Part shown: in pieces, positions 10,576 to 22,500 of the stretch | How the letters are laid out: each line of letters begins with the position of its first letter | How positions within the stretch are numbered: position 1 is the first letter of the stretch | From: Owenia fusiformis | Lineage: Eukaryota > Annelida > Polychaeta > Sabellida > Oweniidae | Assembly: GCA_903813345.2 (NCBI GenBank) | Contig: CAIIXF020000005.1 | Location: 20,093,375 to 20,157,374 of the forward strand | Reading direction: 5' to 3' | Length of the DNA stretch: 64,000 bases | Notes under the pieces: model-generated | Databases searched by the model: none | Told to the model about the DNA's origin: nothing | Seen by the model: only the letters and a program-made list of their open reading frames with translations | Position numbers and translations under genes: made by a program

Positions 10576-10864
10576 GTTGGGTGTACATACTTGGGAATTA
10601 AAGGCGAATTGGCGAGACTACCTTTTTAATGATTTAATGTTTTAATGATTATCATAATGTCAACACTAATAAATTAAAATCTAGGCTTAAAGAAAGATAC
10701 GAAATACTTTGAAAACATGCTAAAAGATACCAATGGCAAATTAAGGTTTTATAAACAAATCAAAAGGCCAAATTTTAATTTTATTCACTATTCAGACAGT
10801 CAAAATGGTCAAGCATAAATGTGTTATGTATGATCAATTGTACCAGTAACAGTAAAAACATAAG

Positions 10865-12192
10865 GATACGACGTCAGATACTGTACATCACGGCGTAACA
10901 GTGTAATTGTTCATTTTACCGACAAAATGCAAAGATTTACGCGATAAATATGCGCAATGCTCCTCCAAGTAATTGCAAACGTTTTAATATTCGTGGAATC
11001 TTCTTAAAAACTTCAAGTTTTGTTCAGATTTATGTGCGCTTCAATACAATTCTATATTCAAAAAGGTTGTGTCACGATATACAGAATTAGAATCACCAGA
11101 AAGTAGACATTTCAAACCCTACCCGTTTTCTTCTTTGTCGCGCTTTTCGGCCCTGCGCTCTCGTTGTCGCACCGTCTTTCTAGACTCTTTCACAATGCCC
11201 CTTGTCATATTCAACTGATAAACACAGACGGGAAGCTATCAAGGATTGTTAAATGCATTATTTGTAATTTATTTTAACTCGAATATTTAGTTTTATTTAT
11301 TTAAAGCAATGAATAATAAAGGAGAACATATAATACGCTAACGGCGTAACGTCTTATTTTGTAAAGGCTTCACTTGGGGTTGCGGTGATAAAACGATGTC
11401 TATCTCAATATATACTGGTTCAAATTAAATGAAATTAATTGTATGTAGTAAGGGGTATATTTAAAAGAACATGCTGAAACATTGGAAAGTTTTGAATGTT
11501 TATCCCTTAATTAGAAATATTTGAACTCAAAAAATGAAACGTAATTTTGTGAATTTTTCACAAGGCTTCACTTCATATTTCTTTCAATTTATACTTCTTA
11601 CAGACTGAATTTTAATTGAAATGTAATAGTTTTTTGATAAAAATATAGAATACGATATGACTTTCAGGAATCAAAAAAGAATAATTCACCTTTCAAACGA
11701 TTTAATGTTTAATTGATCAAAATATATATCTTGTTGGTACGAAATTCTGCCTGTCGACACTTTTTTTGCATAAATATAAGCGTTAAGTTAGCATTGTTAT
11801 ATTATGACGTCATCACACAGAATCTGTTTGTCTTTTCCAAAATGGTGAATTTAAATATTGTGAAAATTTGAGAAAGATCCGTTGGGAAATGAAAAAGTTA
11901 TCTTCATTTTTCGTTTAAAATTAAAATCACTTTTCTTCAAAATGTTACAGTCGACACCCGGTTTTAGCATAGAAAGTCGCATAATACGGCTTGCGTGATT
12001 CTCATTTAAAAAGTCCCAAATCAGTTATTTGGAATTCTGATAGGCAAAATATTTCATGAACATACGTGTTCAACTGATGACGAAAAATTGTAGAAAAATA
12101 TGATTTTGCTGTCGAGATATTGCGGTTTTAAAAGTAAGTACGCATTAAAAATGCAGTAAAATGCCGCGATGTACAGTATCTGACGTTGTATC
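10865..12192. mobile_element. 1.3-kb TIR element of unknown superfamily
   Basis: The ends GATACGACGTCAGATACTGT and, inverted, GATACAACGTCAGATACTGT match for ~30 bp. AAG flanks both sides, a possible 3-bp target duplication. The interior is AT-rich with no recognisable transposase. CACTA-type elements use 3-bp duplications, but the TIR does not start with CAC, so the class is left open. Confidence 0.55.
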
Positions 12193-12380
12193 AAGGTATT
12201 TTGAAGATAAATACTGCTGCACATAGACAGCATAGAGGGTCCTTCATTATCATGAATAACTGTGAGCCTTCTGGCAGTAGGTCCATATCTGGATGGGCAA
12301 AATTATAAAACAGGCAAGATTTCTTGATCACAGAGAATTCCTAAATCACTGGTGATCCACTCGATTACGCTGGTTACAAC

Positions 12381-12790
12381 CGTTTTGGTAACAAAATGTC
12401 GCAACGCCGGAGGTACGATTTTTCTTTTTTCCCTATTTCACGCGTTGTGAGGCAGAATCCCCACGACGTTTTTTTCTCACAACGTGCATCAGTATCCTAT
12501 GTTTTAGAAAATGTACATGTTTGCGAAAAAATAGCTCAGAAGACAACAGAATCGTCGATTTACTTCCTCACTTAAGTTACATAAACGGTTATGTAACTTA
12601 AGTGAGGAAGTAAATCGACGATTCTGTTGTCTTCTGAACTATTTGTTCGCAAATATGTACAATTTCTTAAACATATGATACTGATACACGTTTGTACTAA
12701 AAATGTCGTGGGGATTCTGCCTACAACCTGTAAAATAAGGAAAGGAGAAAAATCGTATCTTCGATGTTCCGACATTTTGTTACCAAAACG
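12381..12790. repeat. 410-bp palindrome (foldback element)
   Basis: CGTTTTGGTAACAAAATGTC at 12381 is complemented by the sequence ending at 12790. Two ~204-bp arms meet at a 4-base loop near 12585-12588. The inner 49 bp of each arm (12536-12584 and 12589-12637) are identical; the outer parts have diverged. Short open frames on the two strands here are mirror images and are not genes. Transcription would give a long hairpin RNA. Confidence 0.85.
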
Positions 12791-12910
12791 AACTGTCTCA
12801 ATACATAGTCTAAGTCATTATCAACAATTATTATCATAATTGGAAAATTAATTGATTGTAGGTCATCGTGATTGAATAATTGAAAACTTAATTGACTGTA
12901 GGTCTAATTC

Positions 12911-13082
12911 CCGGTGTGAAAGAAATTATGGTCCCCCTGGGATTATGGTCCTCCCTTTTAAAGGCCCTTACCTGCCCTGATTGTGTATAAGATAATAAGG
13001 GAAAGAGCTCAAAGAGGTCACCATATAAATCAATGGAGAGTAGGATCATAATTTGATAGGACCTCCTACCCTTTTACACCTG
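12911..13082. mobile_element. MITE family A, copy 1 (CCGGTGTAAAAG TIR)
   Basis: About 172 bp with terminal CCGGTGTGAAAG and inverse CTTTTACACC, and GGTCACCATATAAATCAATG inside. Further copies are at 44995-45166, 48733-48903, 48914-49086 and a partial one at 49083. No coding. Confidence 0.8.
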
Positions 13083-14090
13083 GTCTGATTTCAGATTACG
13101 CGATTATTGACAATCCATTCCCCCACGCCCCCGTCTAGATCCGCTGGTGATTTATAAGTAAAAAGATTCGGGAGGCTCTTTTATTGAGACCACAGCCTTG
13201 ACTCAACGTTTCTTCGACTTCCATGTAAATACACCAGGATTGGAAGGAATTAAAAAAATAAAATTACCTTTTTAATTTTTATTTCCCGATTCTCGCCTTG
13301 ATTAGCTCATCTTGGTGACTTGAACTTGCAAAGCTGTATTAACAATAGTTAAACAAGTTAAACATAATCGGCTTATTCATTAATCTGATCTTAATTGGGC
13401 CCGGATTAAGTCGGGGCCATAAGACATAAGATAAGAAATGAGGCCCCAGACTAGGTCTAACATTGTTGGACTATATTAACAAGAGTCTTATAGTATCCCG
13501 TCACTCGAAATTATAACTGTAAATGTATCTATTGGCCTCATTTTACTGTTTCTGGTAAGATCATGGGCTTTCAAGAGAAAGCCAATGGTAAGATGCAGTC
13601 AGAGTTTTGGCAATGGGACGTGGCACTGGTACCCTGCGTGCAGAGTAAAGTTAAACTACTGAAGACAAAGCTCTCTTTTAAGAAGTGAAGTCAAACAAAT
13701 GCAAAGGGTATGACACTGGCGGATCCAGAAGCTAAGAAGACGGTGGCCCACATTTCAAATCAGCGAGGAAATTTTTTTGAGCCTCTAAATCCTAAAATCT
13801 TCCCCAAGAATGACACACCTTTTCTTATATATCATCACTCGAGGGCTTTTCATGAGAGCACGCATGTAGCCTACTTTTCACCATTTGACATGGAACTCCA
13901 ATGCCTCTTTCATAACCGAGGTAAGGTTGTCACTCTGCAAAAATCAAAGGAATTACTTGTAATATTTGCAGAGGTTTTATTTCTGAAAACACGCTTTTTC
14001 CAAAACCTCTGACAAATTCCAATCTACTAAGGAAATCTGTTTAGATAAGATATCTTTCTGAAACGATGAAAACATCAGTTTCCTCAAAGG
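13083..14090. other. Intergenic patchwork
   Basis: 13120-13150 carries a CCCCCGTCTAGATCCGCTGGTG end motif also seen, inverted, at 54990-55013. 13285-13330 is an inverted fragment of family C. 13713-13735 carries CTGGCGGATCCAGAAGCTAAG. A 100-codon frame at 13710-14012 resembles nothing I know and is not called. No RNA gene is seen. Confidence 0.4.
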
Positions 14091-14747
14091 AGGAGGGAAA
14101 TTAGTGCAACAGATTTCGGATAGTCACATGTTGGATTTTGGCTATTCTCTGAGGTTTTAAACTGATGCATATGTTAGATCAATGCATTAGGAGGTGCAAA
14201 CAACCCACCCCATGTTTTTCTGAAATGTTGTTCTGATTTTCAACCCCTTCCACCCCTGCTTTTATAATTTTGTTGCATCAATATGTTGTTTTGACACACA
14301 GTTAACCACTTTTAAGGAATAAGTAATTCCCACAGGGGATTTAAAGATATCCAATATGGGTGACCAAAATTAGCTGAAAGCAATGGATTGCATGAGTTTC
14401 CCTATGGGAAAATAACATGGGAAACATTGTTTTCCACTTTATCTATAAGGAATCACTCATTCCTGGTTAACTGTGTCAAAACGCATTATATTTAGCCTAT
14501 GCAAGAAAAAATATAAAAACCGGAGTGGAAGGGGTTGAAAATCAGGAACACATTTCAGAAAAACATGTGGGTGGGTTGTTTGCATCTACCCTGTCTCAAA
14601 GTCGAAATTATTTTATCATCTCTAGAAGTCTTTTCCTGGAGGTAATGCATTGGCCCAACATATACAACTGTTTAAATCATTAGAAAATAGCCAAAATCCA
14701 ACATATGACTGTCCGAAATCTGTTGCACTAATTTCCCTCCTACTTTC
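14091..14747. mobile_element. Long-TIR foldback element (~655 bp)
   Basis: The arms GGAGGGAAATTAGTGCAACA and TGTTGCACTAATTTCCCTCC are inverted over at least 65 bp. Inversion continues inside (CAACCCACC … GGTGGGTTG; TCAACCCCTTCCAC … GTGGAAGGGGTTGA; GTTAACCA … TGGTTAAC). The centre (GACCAAAATTAGCTGAAAGC … CATGAGTTTCCC) also occurs at ~3840-3930. It is non-coding. Confidence 0.7.
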
Positions 14748-15364
14748 ATCACCCTCGTGTTGTACCTTACCCTGCGCGTTCGACTGTCACGTTTAATTTG
14801 GTACACACCCTGTGACATTCTGCCGGTTCCATATACGTAGACACGGGACTTGTAAAATTTTCTCATCGTACAAATAAGGTGGAAATTAACTTAAGTCTAT
14901 ACGTGATTAATCCATCCTGCCGCGGTAGACGTGGCGGGCACATATGAGAAATAGCTTACACACGGGTAGTATCTAAAGCCCCGCTATGATTTCAAAGTCG
15001 CGAGCAAGTTCCCGCTGAAATCGCGAGGAATAAAAAGAAGTCATGGGTTCTTTTTTGTGTTCTTGAATTGTGTGATTTACAAAACGTTTTCTTTTAATTT
15101 TTCCCAATGATTACATGATTGAGACTAAAAAAGCAACTGCTGGAAAAAATGTATCACGAACGGTCGTTCTGTGGTTTGTTATTTGTCAATTAACGAGAGA
15201 AAGTATCATTTTGAATCTTTATCTATATATTTCTATACGTTATTGGTGAAGAACGATATTGTCCTGTGGTTGAAATAACGATAGTGATATGAAATAAAGA
15301 TGTACCGAGTTTCACTTCCTAAAGCGTTACAGAACATTTTATATTTAAATTTTATCATATCCCT

Positions 15365-15480
15365 CAAGGTCCCGCTTCTAGCAGGAGCAATTAAGCAAAG
15401 ATCCCGCTGAAATCAGGAGGAGGCCCCGCTGAAAACATGAGGAGGTCCCGCTGAAAACAGGAGCAAGTGTCTCTCAAAAA
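15365..15480. repeat. Left subterminal repeat array of the 4.6-kb element
   Basis: Four degenerate copies of GTCCCGCTGAAAACAGGAG, about 21-34 bp apart, lie in the same orientation. Their complements (TTTTCAGCGGGGTCTCCTCATG) lie near the other end at 19035-19140, also about four copies. The symmetry supports binding sites for an element-specific protein. Confidence 0.75.
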
Positions 15481-15744
15481 TGGAGTGAATCCCGATTATA
15501 CCCTGAAAATCTCCCACTTTCGTACCCACCTTGATCCACTATTGTACCCAGTTTGATGAATACATTATTTGTCAATACAATTCTCAATAACAGCAAACAC
15601 AACTGTTAATATAGTTCATATTATGATACGTTGTTATGGAAAACTGCAGTATCATATTTCCATGCCATTTTACAGAATAAGAAAGATCATCTGAGAAATG
15701 TGATGAGTATTAGATCGGACGAAATTTTAAACATTTAACCTAAG

Positions 15745-15895
15745 TTATTGAATGATTTGAAGTGCAATATAGGATATATTTTGCTCAAAAAATTCTGTAT
15801 TGGCACGAGATGAAATCAAGTGGAAATACAGCATATCGAGAGCACAATATATCATATGTTGCGCTTCAAATCGTTGTATAACGTTTTTATCGTGT
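15745..15895. mobile_element. Foldback MITE nested in the 4.6-kb element
   Basis: GTTATTGAATGATTTGAAGT on the left and GCGCTTCAAATCGTTGTATAAC on the right form diverged inverted arms. This is the same family as 4592-4735, and the CGTGTGATCTTACTAC flank also matches the other copy's flank in inverse. It is older than the 4592 copy, judging by divergence between arms. Confidence 0.6.
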
Positions 15896-16070
15896 GATCT
15901 TACTACATAGTCCATAGGAAATATTCTGTATTCTCTGTATTGCAACTGTCCTCTCTGTTCCATCTTTGAGTACAAGTCGATATTCAGTAAGATACACGAA
16001 TAAGTGTGCGTTTAGGTCAACATAAAATGAGTTAGTCAGAATAATGTTTATGAATATTATTCCTATATCA

Positions 16071-18190
16071 ATCTCCTGTTGCTTACTTGCTTGCTCGCTT
16101 CCTCCCTTCCTTGCTTCTTCGCTTCCTTCCTTCCTTGCTTCTTGGCTTCCTTCCTCGCTTCCTCACATCCTTCCTTCCTCGCTTCCTTCCATCCTTGCTT
16201 CCTTCCTTCCTCGCTTCCTTCCTCGCTTCCTTCCTTCTTTGCTTCCTTGCTCCATTCCTTCCTTGCTTCCTCACTTCATTCCTTCGCTTCCTCCCTTCCT
16301 AGCTTCCTTCCTTCCTCACTTCCCTCCTTTCTTTCTTGCTTCCTTCCTTACTTCCCTCCTCGCTTCCTTCCTCGCTTCCTTTCTTCCTCCCTTCCTTGCT
16401 TCCTCGTATTCTTGCATCCTTTCTTCCTCGCTTCCTTCCTTCCATCCTTGCTTCCTTCCTTTCTTGCATCCTCCCTTCCTTGCTTCCTCACTTCCTTCCT
16501 TCTTCGCTTCCTCGCATCCTTCCTTCCTCGCTTCGTTCCTTCCTTGCTTCCTTCCTTCCTTGCTTCCTCGCTTACTTCCTTCCTCGCATCCTTCCTTCCT
16601 CCTTTCCTTGCTTACTCCCTTCTTTGCTTCTTTTCCTCCTTGCTTCCTCGCTTCCTTCCTTCCTGGCTTCCTTCCTTCCTTGCTTCCTCGCTTCTTTCCT
16701 TCCTCGTTTCCTTCCTCGCTTCCTACCTTCCTTTCTTCCTCGCCTCTTCTTTTCTTGCTTTCTTCCTTCTTTGCTTCCTTCCTTCCTCGCATCTTTCCTT
16801 CCTCGCTTGCTTCCTCGCTTGCTTCCTCGCTTCCTTCCTTCATCGCTTCATTCCTTCCTTGCTTCCTCGCCTCTCTCTTTCATCGCTTCCTTCCTTCCCT
16901 CCTTGCTTCCTCGCTTCCTTCCTCCTTTCTTCTTTTCTTGCTTCCTTCCTTCCTTGCTTCCTCGCTTCCTTCCGCCCTCGCATCTTTCCTTCCTCTCTTC
17001 CTTCCTACCTTGCTTCCTCGCTTCCTTCCTTGCTTCCTCGCTTCCTTCCTTCCTCGCTTCCCTCTTTCCTTCCATGCTTTTTTCCTTCCTCGCTCCCTTC
17101 TTTCCTCCTTCTTTGTTTCCTCGCTTTCTTCATAAATTTCTTCCTCACTTCCTTTCCCCCTTCCTTCCTTGCTTCATTCCTTCCTTCCATGCTTCCTCGC
17201 TTGCTTTCTTCCTCGCTTCCTTCCTTCCTCACTTCCCTCCTTCATTCCTTGCTTCCTTCCTTCCTCGCTTCCTTCGTTTTTTCCTCGCATCCTTCCTTTT
17301 TTGCTTCATTCCTTCCTTGCTTCCTCCCTCGCTTCCTTCTCTCCTCCTTTCTTGCTTCCTCGCTTTCTTCTTTCCTTGCTTCCTCGATTCCTTCTTTCCT
17401 CACTTGCATCCTCCCTTCCTTGCTTCCTCCCTTCCTCCTTTCCTCTTTCGTTTTTTTCCTCGCGTCCTTCCTTTCTCGCTCCATTCCTTTCTTGCTTCCT
17501 CGTTTCCATCTTTCCTCCTTCCTTGCTTCCTCGCTTCCTTCTTTCCTTGCTTCATCGCTTCCTTCCTTCCTCACTTCCCTCCTTCCTTCCTTGCTTCCTT
17601 CCTTCCTCACTTCCTCCTTTCCTCCTTCCTTGTTTCCTCGTTTCCTTCATTCTTTCCTCGTGTCCTTCTTTTCTCGCTTCATTTCTTCCTTGCTTTCTTC
17701 CCTCCTTGCTTCCTTGCATTCTCGCCTTCTTCCTTCCTTCCTTCCTTGCTTTTTCCTTCCTTTTCTTGCGTCTTTGCTTGCTTCCTTCCTTCCTTGCTTC
17801 CTCGTTTCCTTCCTTCTTTGCTTCCTGGCTTCCTTTCTTCCTCGCTTCCTTACTTGCTAGCTTCCCTGCTTAATTCTTTACTCGCATTGTTCCTTCCTTG
17901 CTCCCTCGGTTCCTTCCTTCCTTTCTTCCTCAGTTGCTTCCTTGCTTGCTTCCTCGCTTTCTTCCCTCCTCGCTTTCTCGTTTCCTTGCTTCCTTCCTTC
18001 CTTCATTGCTTCATTGCTTCTTTCCTTCCCTCCTTCCTTCCTTTTTTCCTTCCTTGCTTACTTATATTACTCCCACCTTCATTTCTTCGATTTACTTCCT
18101 CCATTCCTTCTTTACTTGCTTGCTAACTCAATTACTTACTTCGTTGCTTGTTTACTTCCTCACGTCCTTGCTTGCTTTCTTGATTATTTA
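16071..18190. repeat. 2.1-kb polypyrimidine tetranucleotide array (CTTC/CTTG/CTCG)
   Basis: The array is nearly pure C/T with interspersed G, built from CTTC, CTTG and CTCG words in a loose CTTGCTTCCTCGCTTCCTTC higher pattern. All three plus frames stay open for hundreds of codons, giving Ser-Leu-Pro-Phe-Ala repeats, because CTTC permutations encode only Leu, Pro, Ser and Phe and cannot form stops. These are not genes. Long homopurine-homopyrimidine DNA can form triplex (H-DNA) structures. Confidence 0.95.
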
Positions 18191-18221
18191 CATTCTTTCA
18201 TATGGCAGTGGAAAGACAAAT

Positions 18222-18740
18222 TTTGATGAAAACCTGCAAACGAACAAACGGACGAGGAAAGAACGCACGGATGGACAGAAGAACAGCCGAAAAGACAATG
18301 AATGAACAAACGGACGGATAGGCGGCCAAAAGAACGCATGAAAGAAAGATAGAACAAAACAATTTACAAAAGATCGAACCCACGCACGCAAGAACGTAGT
18401 TACAAACGAACGCACTAATGAACGCACGCACGAACGAACACACAAACAAACGCAAAAAGAACGAACAGACGAACACACGCATGAATGGACGGTTGAACGA
18501 AAGCACGGACGAACGGACGGCTAGACGGACGAACCCACGAACGAAAGGGCAGTCAGACAAAAGCACGGATGCACGCACGAACAGACGATCGGACGGTCGG
18601 ACGAACGCATGATTGGGCGATGCACGCACGAACGATCAATCGGTCGGATGAACGCACGCATGAACGAACGGACCGTCGGACGAACGCACGCATGAACGAA
18701 CGGTCGGTCGAATGCACGCACGAATGAACGGTCGAACAAA
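18222..18740. repeat. 520-bp GAAC/GCAC/GGAC tetranucleotide array
   Basis: Words of the form NNAC/NGAC in phase (ACGAACGCACGGACGAACGG) run for over 500 bp, with the unit composition drifting. Short frames in both strands are by-products. It adjoins the polypyrimidine array and shares its 4-bp periodicity but not its composition. Both blocks lie inside the 14961-19545 element. Confidence 0.9.
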
Positions 18741-19545
18741 GAAACCAATGAAATATATGTGTCCTCAGAAATATAATCCTTAGAATAGTTAATTATGTAG
18801 AATGTACATTTAACTCCGAAATGTACAAAGTCTATTTACATATAAAAAATTGATCATGCCGCTGACAGATGGATTAGACTGCTTGAAGTTGAAGAAGAAA
18901 TATTTGTGATGTTGCCATAGAATGATATGTTATGTGATTGTCATTAATACGTTATTTGCACATTCGTGTACGTTCATATAAAGAAGCTCACTGTATTCAT
19001 GGAATAATGATGAAGCTTTCCTCGTGATCGAAGCGGGTAGTCGTGAAATTTGCTCGTGTTTTCAGCGGGGTCTCCTCATGTTTTCAGCGGGGTCTCCTCA
19101 TGTTTTCAGCGGGGCCTCCTCATTTTTTCAGCGGGGCCACTGGAACACCTTTAATAATGTATTTCGACCCCCATGGCAGGTGTCATTGTCCAGTAACTTA
19201 TCAATACAGACCATCTTGATCCGATATTTATTATGGAGTATGTTAACTGTATGTATTGCCTTTATTTTAACGATAAAGGTAATATATGAACAGTAAATTA
19301 TGCAAACGTGCATGTTGACGCCCCTTTCCTTCATGCAAGTAAAAAATAATCATTTTTCATGTCATTTTTTGTCAAATATATCTGTTGTCAAAGTTTTGCT
19401 GGAGTATCAAAGAACGGTAATAAGTATTTTCATTCTTTTGATTCATTTTCCAAAGTGATACAAATAAACAGGACTATGCTCGCGATTTCAGCGGGAACTT
19501 GCTCGCGACTTTTCAATCATAGCGGGGCTTTAGATACTACCCGTG

Positions 19546-22500
19546 TTACACACACTTGGGTGGAAAAGCGATTCTCTTAAACCATTATTGACAATTTCAT
19601 GAAACTGGCAGGTAAAATTGACATAATACTCATGATCACGGGCTTATATTAAGAATTATTATAGAGCAAGGCACAGAGTTCAAGCGACTAGAGCAAGTCA
19701 ACAGAACATTAGTTGCATTGAATTCAGGATGAAACATCTTTGTTCTTATCTAAGCACTAAGGTACCACCAGTAGGCAAATAAAGCATTGACTTAAGCCCT
19801 GACGATGTATTGTATAGGACAAAAAGCCTGTCTAATTGAGTGACACGGGGACCCGGCCAAGTGTTCAAACTGACGGGTATTCTCATTCTGAGGTTTTTCA
19901 ACATGGAAGTATATCTTTTATTCAAAAGGATTGAAATTTGTTCACTTAAGAAATGTGTTCAGATATACTGTACATATGAAAAGTTTTACACAATGTTGTT
20001 TCAATAAAGTAACCATGAAAACTAACAAACTAGTGCGCCAGTCAGCCATTTTAAAATTAACTCCATAAGGTCACTTGGATTTACGTCCATAAAGTCCCTA
20101 CAATTACAATACAAAGTCTCTAAACTCTTGTAGAGACTCGATGGACACCCTGTTTTACTCAGTCACTGCATGTAAAATAGTAAAATACATAAACATTTCT
20201 ATTTATATGATAATATAATATTATATTTTAGACACTTTTTTGTACTTTTTGGTTATTGTATATGGGCCAGGGTATATTAGTAATATGTTTAGAATCTCCA
20301 TCTTGCACTTTTTCAAACCATGTAGTAAAACATGTTTAGTGTCATTCTAACATATTTTATCTATTTTGAAAGATTATAGTATAATTTATAAGCATGTTGT
20401 TATTATGGAACATAATTAGCCATATTTTGGAGATATCAATAAAAAACAATTACTATAGCTAATAGTTTCCAAAAATTGAATAATGGGAAACATAATTTAA
20501 TTCCCCTGGATGTACCTGTAGTATCACATATTGGGAGTCAAAATAATATAGTGTTATAGTAAACTGTGGATGAAAATATCACCTTCAACAATATGACATT
20601 ATCATATCAATATGATATAATAATATTTATAGTACTTAATTTTTGTTCCCTACATAGTATAATGTATATTGTTGTTTGTACATATTTATCAAATTATGAA
20701 GTCTGACATTAGATTTGTACATCAAATTGAAGGTATAATATACTTTGATTTGATGTAGGCCAGATGGCACTTTCTTATAAATTGATGTATTATGATATTA
20801 TTGCATGCAATTAAACAGTAGGCCTATAATTCAATATTCAATTCAATCCAATAAAACAATGGTTAACAATATAGATAACAATATTGTATATTTTATTATA
20901 CATTGGATAACAATATAGCACCCTTTAGTAGAAAATCAAGGAGGTTTACCAATATTATGATGTGTATGAATGAGGGTCATTTATGGGAGGTTTTGGGAGT
21001 CCTGAGGGAAACACAATTGTATTGTATTGTATTGAATTGTATTTCCCGAGGGTTGTAACCTGTATCCAAAACCAAGCATTAAATAACTGATTTATCCTAT
21101 ACTAAAATATAAGAAAATGCATTGAACAAAATTTCTTTGGATTTGATGAGCGGGAGATACAGCAGGAGATATCACCTCAGATATTGATTATATTCCCGCA
21201 TGTTATTCACTTTTATCCCACGATTAATGTGTTATCTGTACAATAACAGCTATTGATATTTCTGATATCATTGAAATCCGTGTGATATTTTCCAGAAAAT
21301 CGTTTATCAAACTCATATGCGTGTGATATCGTTTATCTCATGCATATCCGTGTGATATCACATTTGCATTTCGCGCCACAATATTGTTGGAAATTAGGTC
21401 AGATAATTTATTCTCTTTTGAGAAAATAGGTCCGTTAATTTATTCTCTTTAAGTTTCATTGGTGTATTAAATTACGATTGTGTATATAATTTGATTAGAA
21501 GGCTGCTAAATAACGATTAAAAAATTGTATTTATGACGAACTATATCACAAGGTGATCGTAATCATGGGATAAACCCAATATCACATAATTTCTCGTGAT
21601 ATCATTTTATCGCCTCGTAGATATCAAATATCAACACTCATTCGCTTCGCTCACTCGTGTTGATATTTGATATCAACTCGGCGATAAAAATGATATCACT
21701 CAAAATGATGTGATATTCTGTATATAACGCTTCTAAGTATGAGATAAAGTAATTCTAGTGATTATTTTTAATCATTCGTAAATGTTGCACATTTGATTTG
21801 ATTTGATTTTTTGGCCCTAAATATAACTTAATAAAAATACATACAATGTATTGACATTTTTTCCACTGCAATCTCTACACAGCCCATGCTTTTAAATTGG
21901 CGAATTTGTGTGAATTGAAAAAATCGCCAAATTAAATAGTCGCCAAAATCCCCGGGAATTTGACATGTTTTTCGTTCGGTGCATTTGAAACTCGATATTT
22001 TCCAACAATGAAAAGGTCGAAATGTTTTTATTTTCTGAAATTATAACCAACTATAAATTCAAATTTAACAGTTCGAAAGATTCAAACCAATATCTAGATC
22101 ATTTCTTTTGGAATTTTTCATGAGAAAATAAGACCAAAATTCACGATTCAAAGGTTGAAGTGAACAAAATGGTGGCTGTTTGAATTCAAATTTCAGTGTA
22201 TCACGACATATACAAAAAGATAAAGACAAATACTGTAATTTTTTATCTATTTTGAGAGTGCATAATACACTTATACATGTTATAAGAAGGAATATGTTAT
22301 GTAGTGGTCGGGGCGGATTACAGCATGTGGGCTTGCATATTTTTTACAGAATAGCTATGAGTGTATTCACAATGTATTCTACTGTATTCTGTATATAAGG
22401 CATAGGAAAACTTGTTAATGACAATTATTTAACTATTTAACTTTCCATCCAATGGACCTTTTCAGTGAACCCTGACATCTTCTCATATGAAACAGGATTA

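Larger units (their letters stand above)
14961..19545. mobile_element. 4.6-kb TIR element with satellite core and TTACA target duplication
   Basis: CACGGGTAGTATCTAAAGCC at 14961 is matched by its exact complement ending at 19545. The TIR runs ~62 bp with about three mismatches. TTACA lies immediately outside both ends (14956-14960 and 19546-19550). Inside each end is an array of ~21-bp repeats reading CCCGCTGAAAACATGAGGAG (15365-15475 and, inverted, 19035-19140), like subterminal transposase-binding repeats. The centre is ~2.7 kb of tetranucleotide satellite. No transposase is visible, so it must be nonautonomous. A CAC start with a 5-bp duplication recalls Transib, but the class is unproven. 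Confidence 0.8.

Noticed and set aside
12572-12839. Overlapping frames on both strands
   Set aside because: They are mirror images across the 410-bp palindrome.
13710-14012. 100-codon plus frame
   Set aside because: It begins within a CTGGCGGATCCAGAAG repeat end and shows no domain or splice context.
16044-18305. Very long open frames (up to ~596 codons) encoding Ser/Leu/Pro/Phe/Ala repeats, and Lys/Glu/Arg/Gly frames on the other strand
   Set aside because: They occur in all three plus frames at once because the CTTC-type repeat cannot form stop codons. They are by-products of the satellite, not genes.
18188-18748. Open frames with Val-Arg-Ser-Phe or Asn-Ala-Arg-Thr repeats
   Set aside because: Explained by the 4-bp GAAC/GGAC periodicity; no start context, codon bias or known domain.
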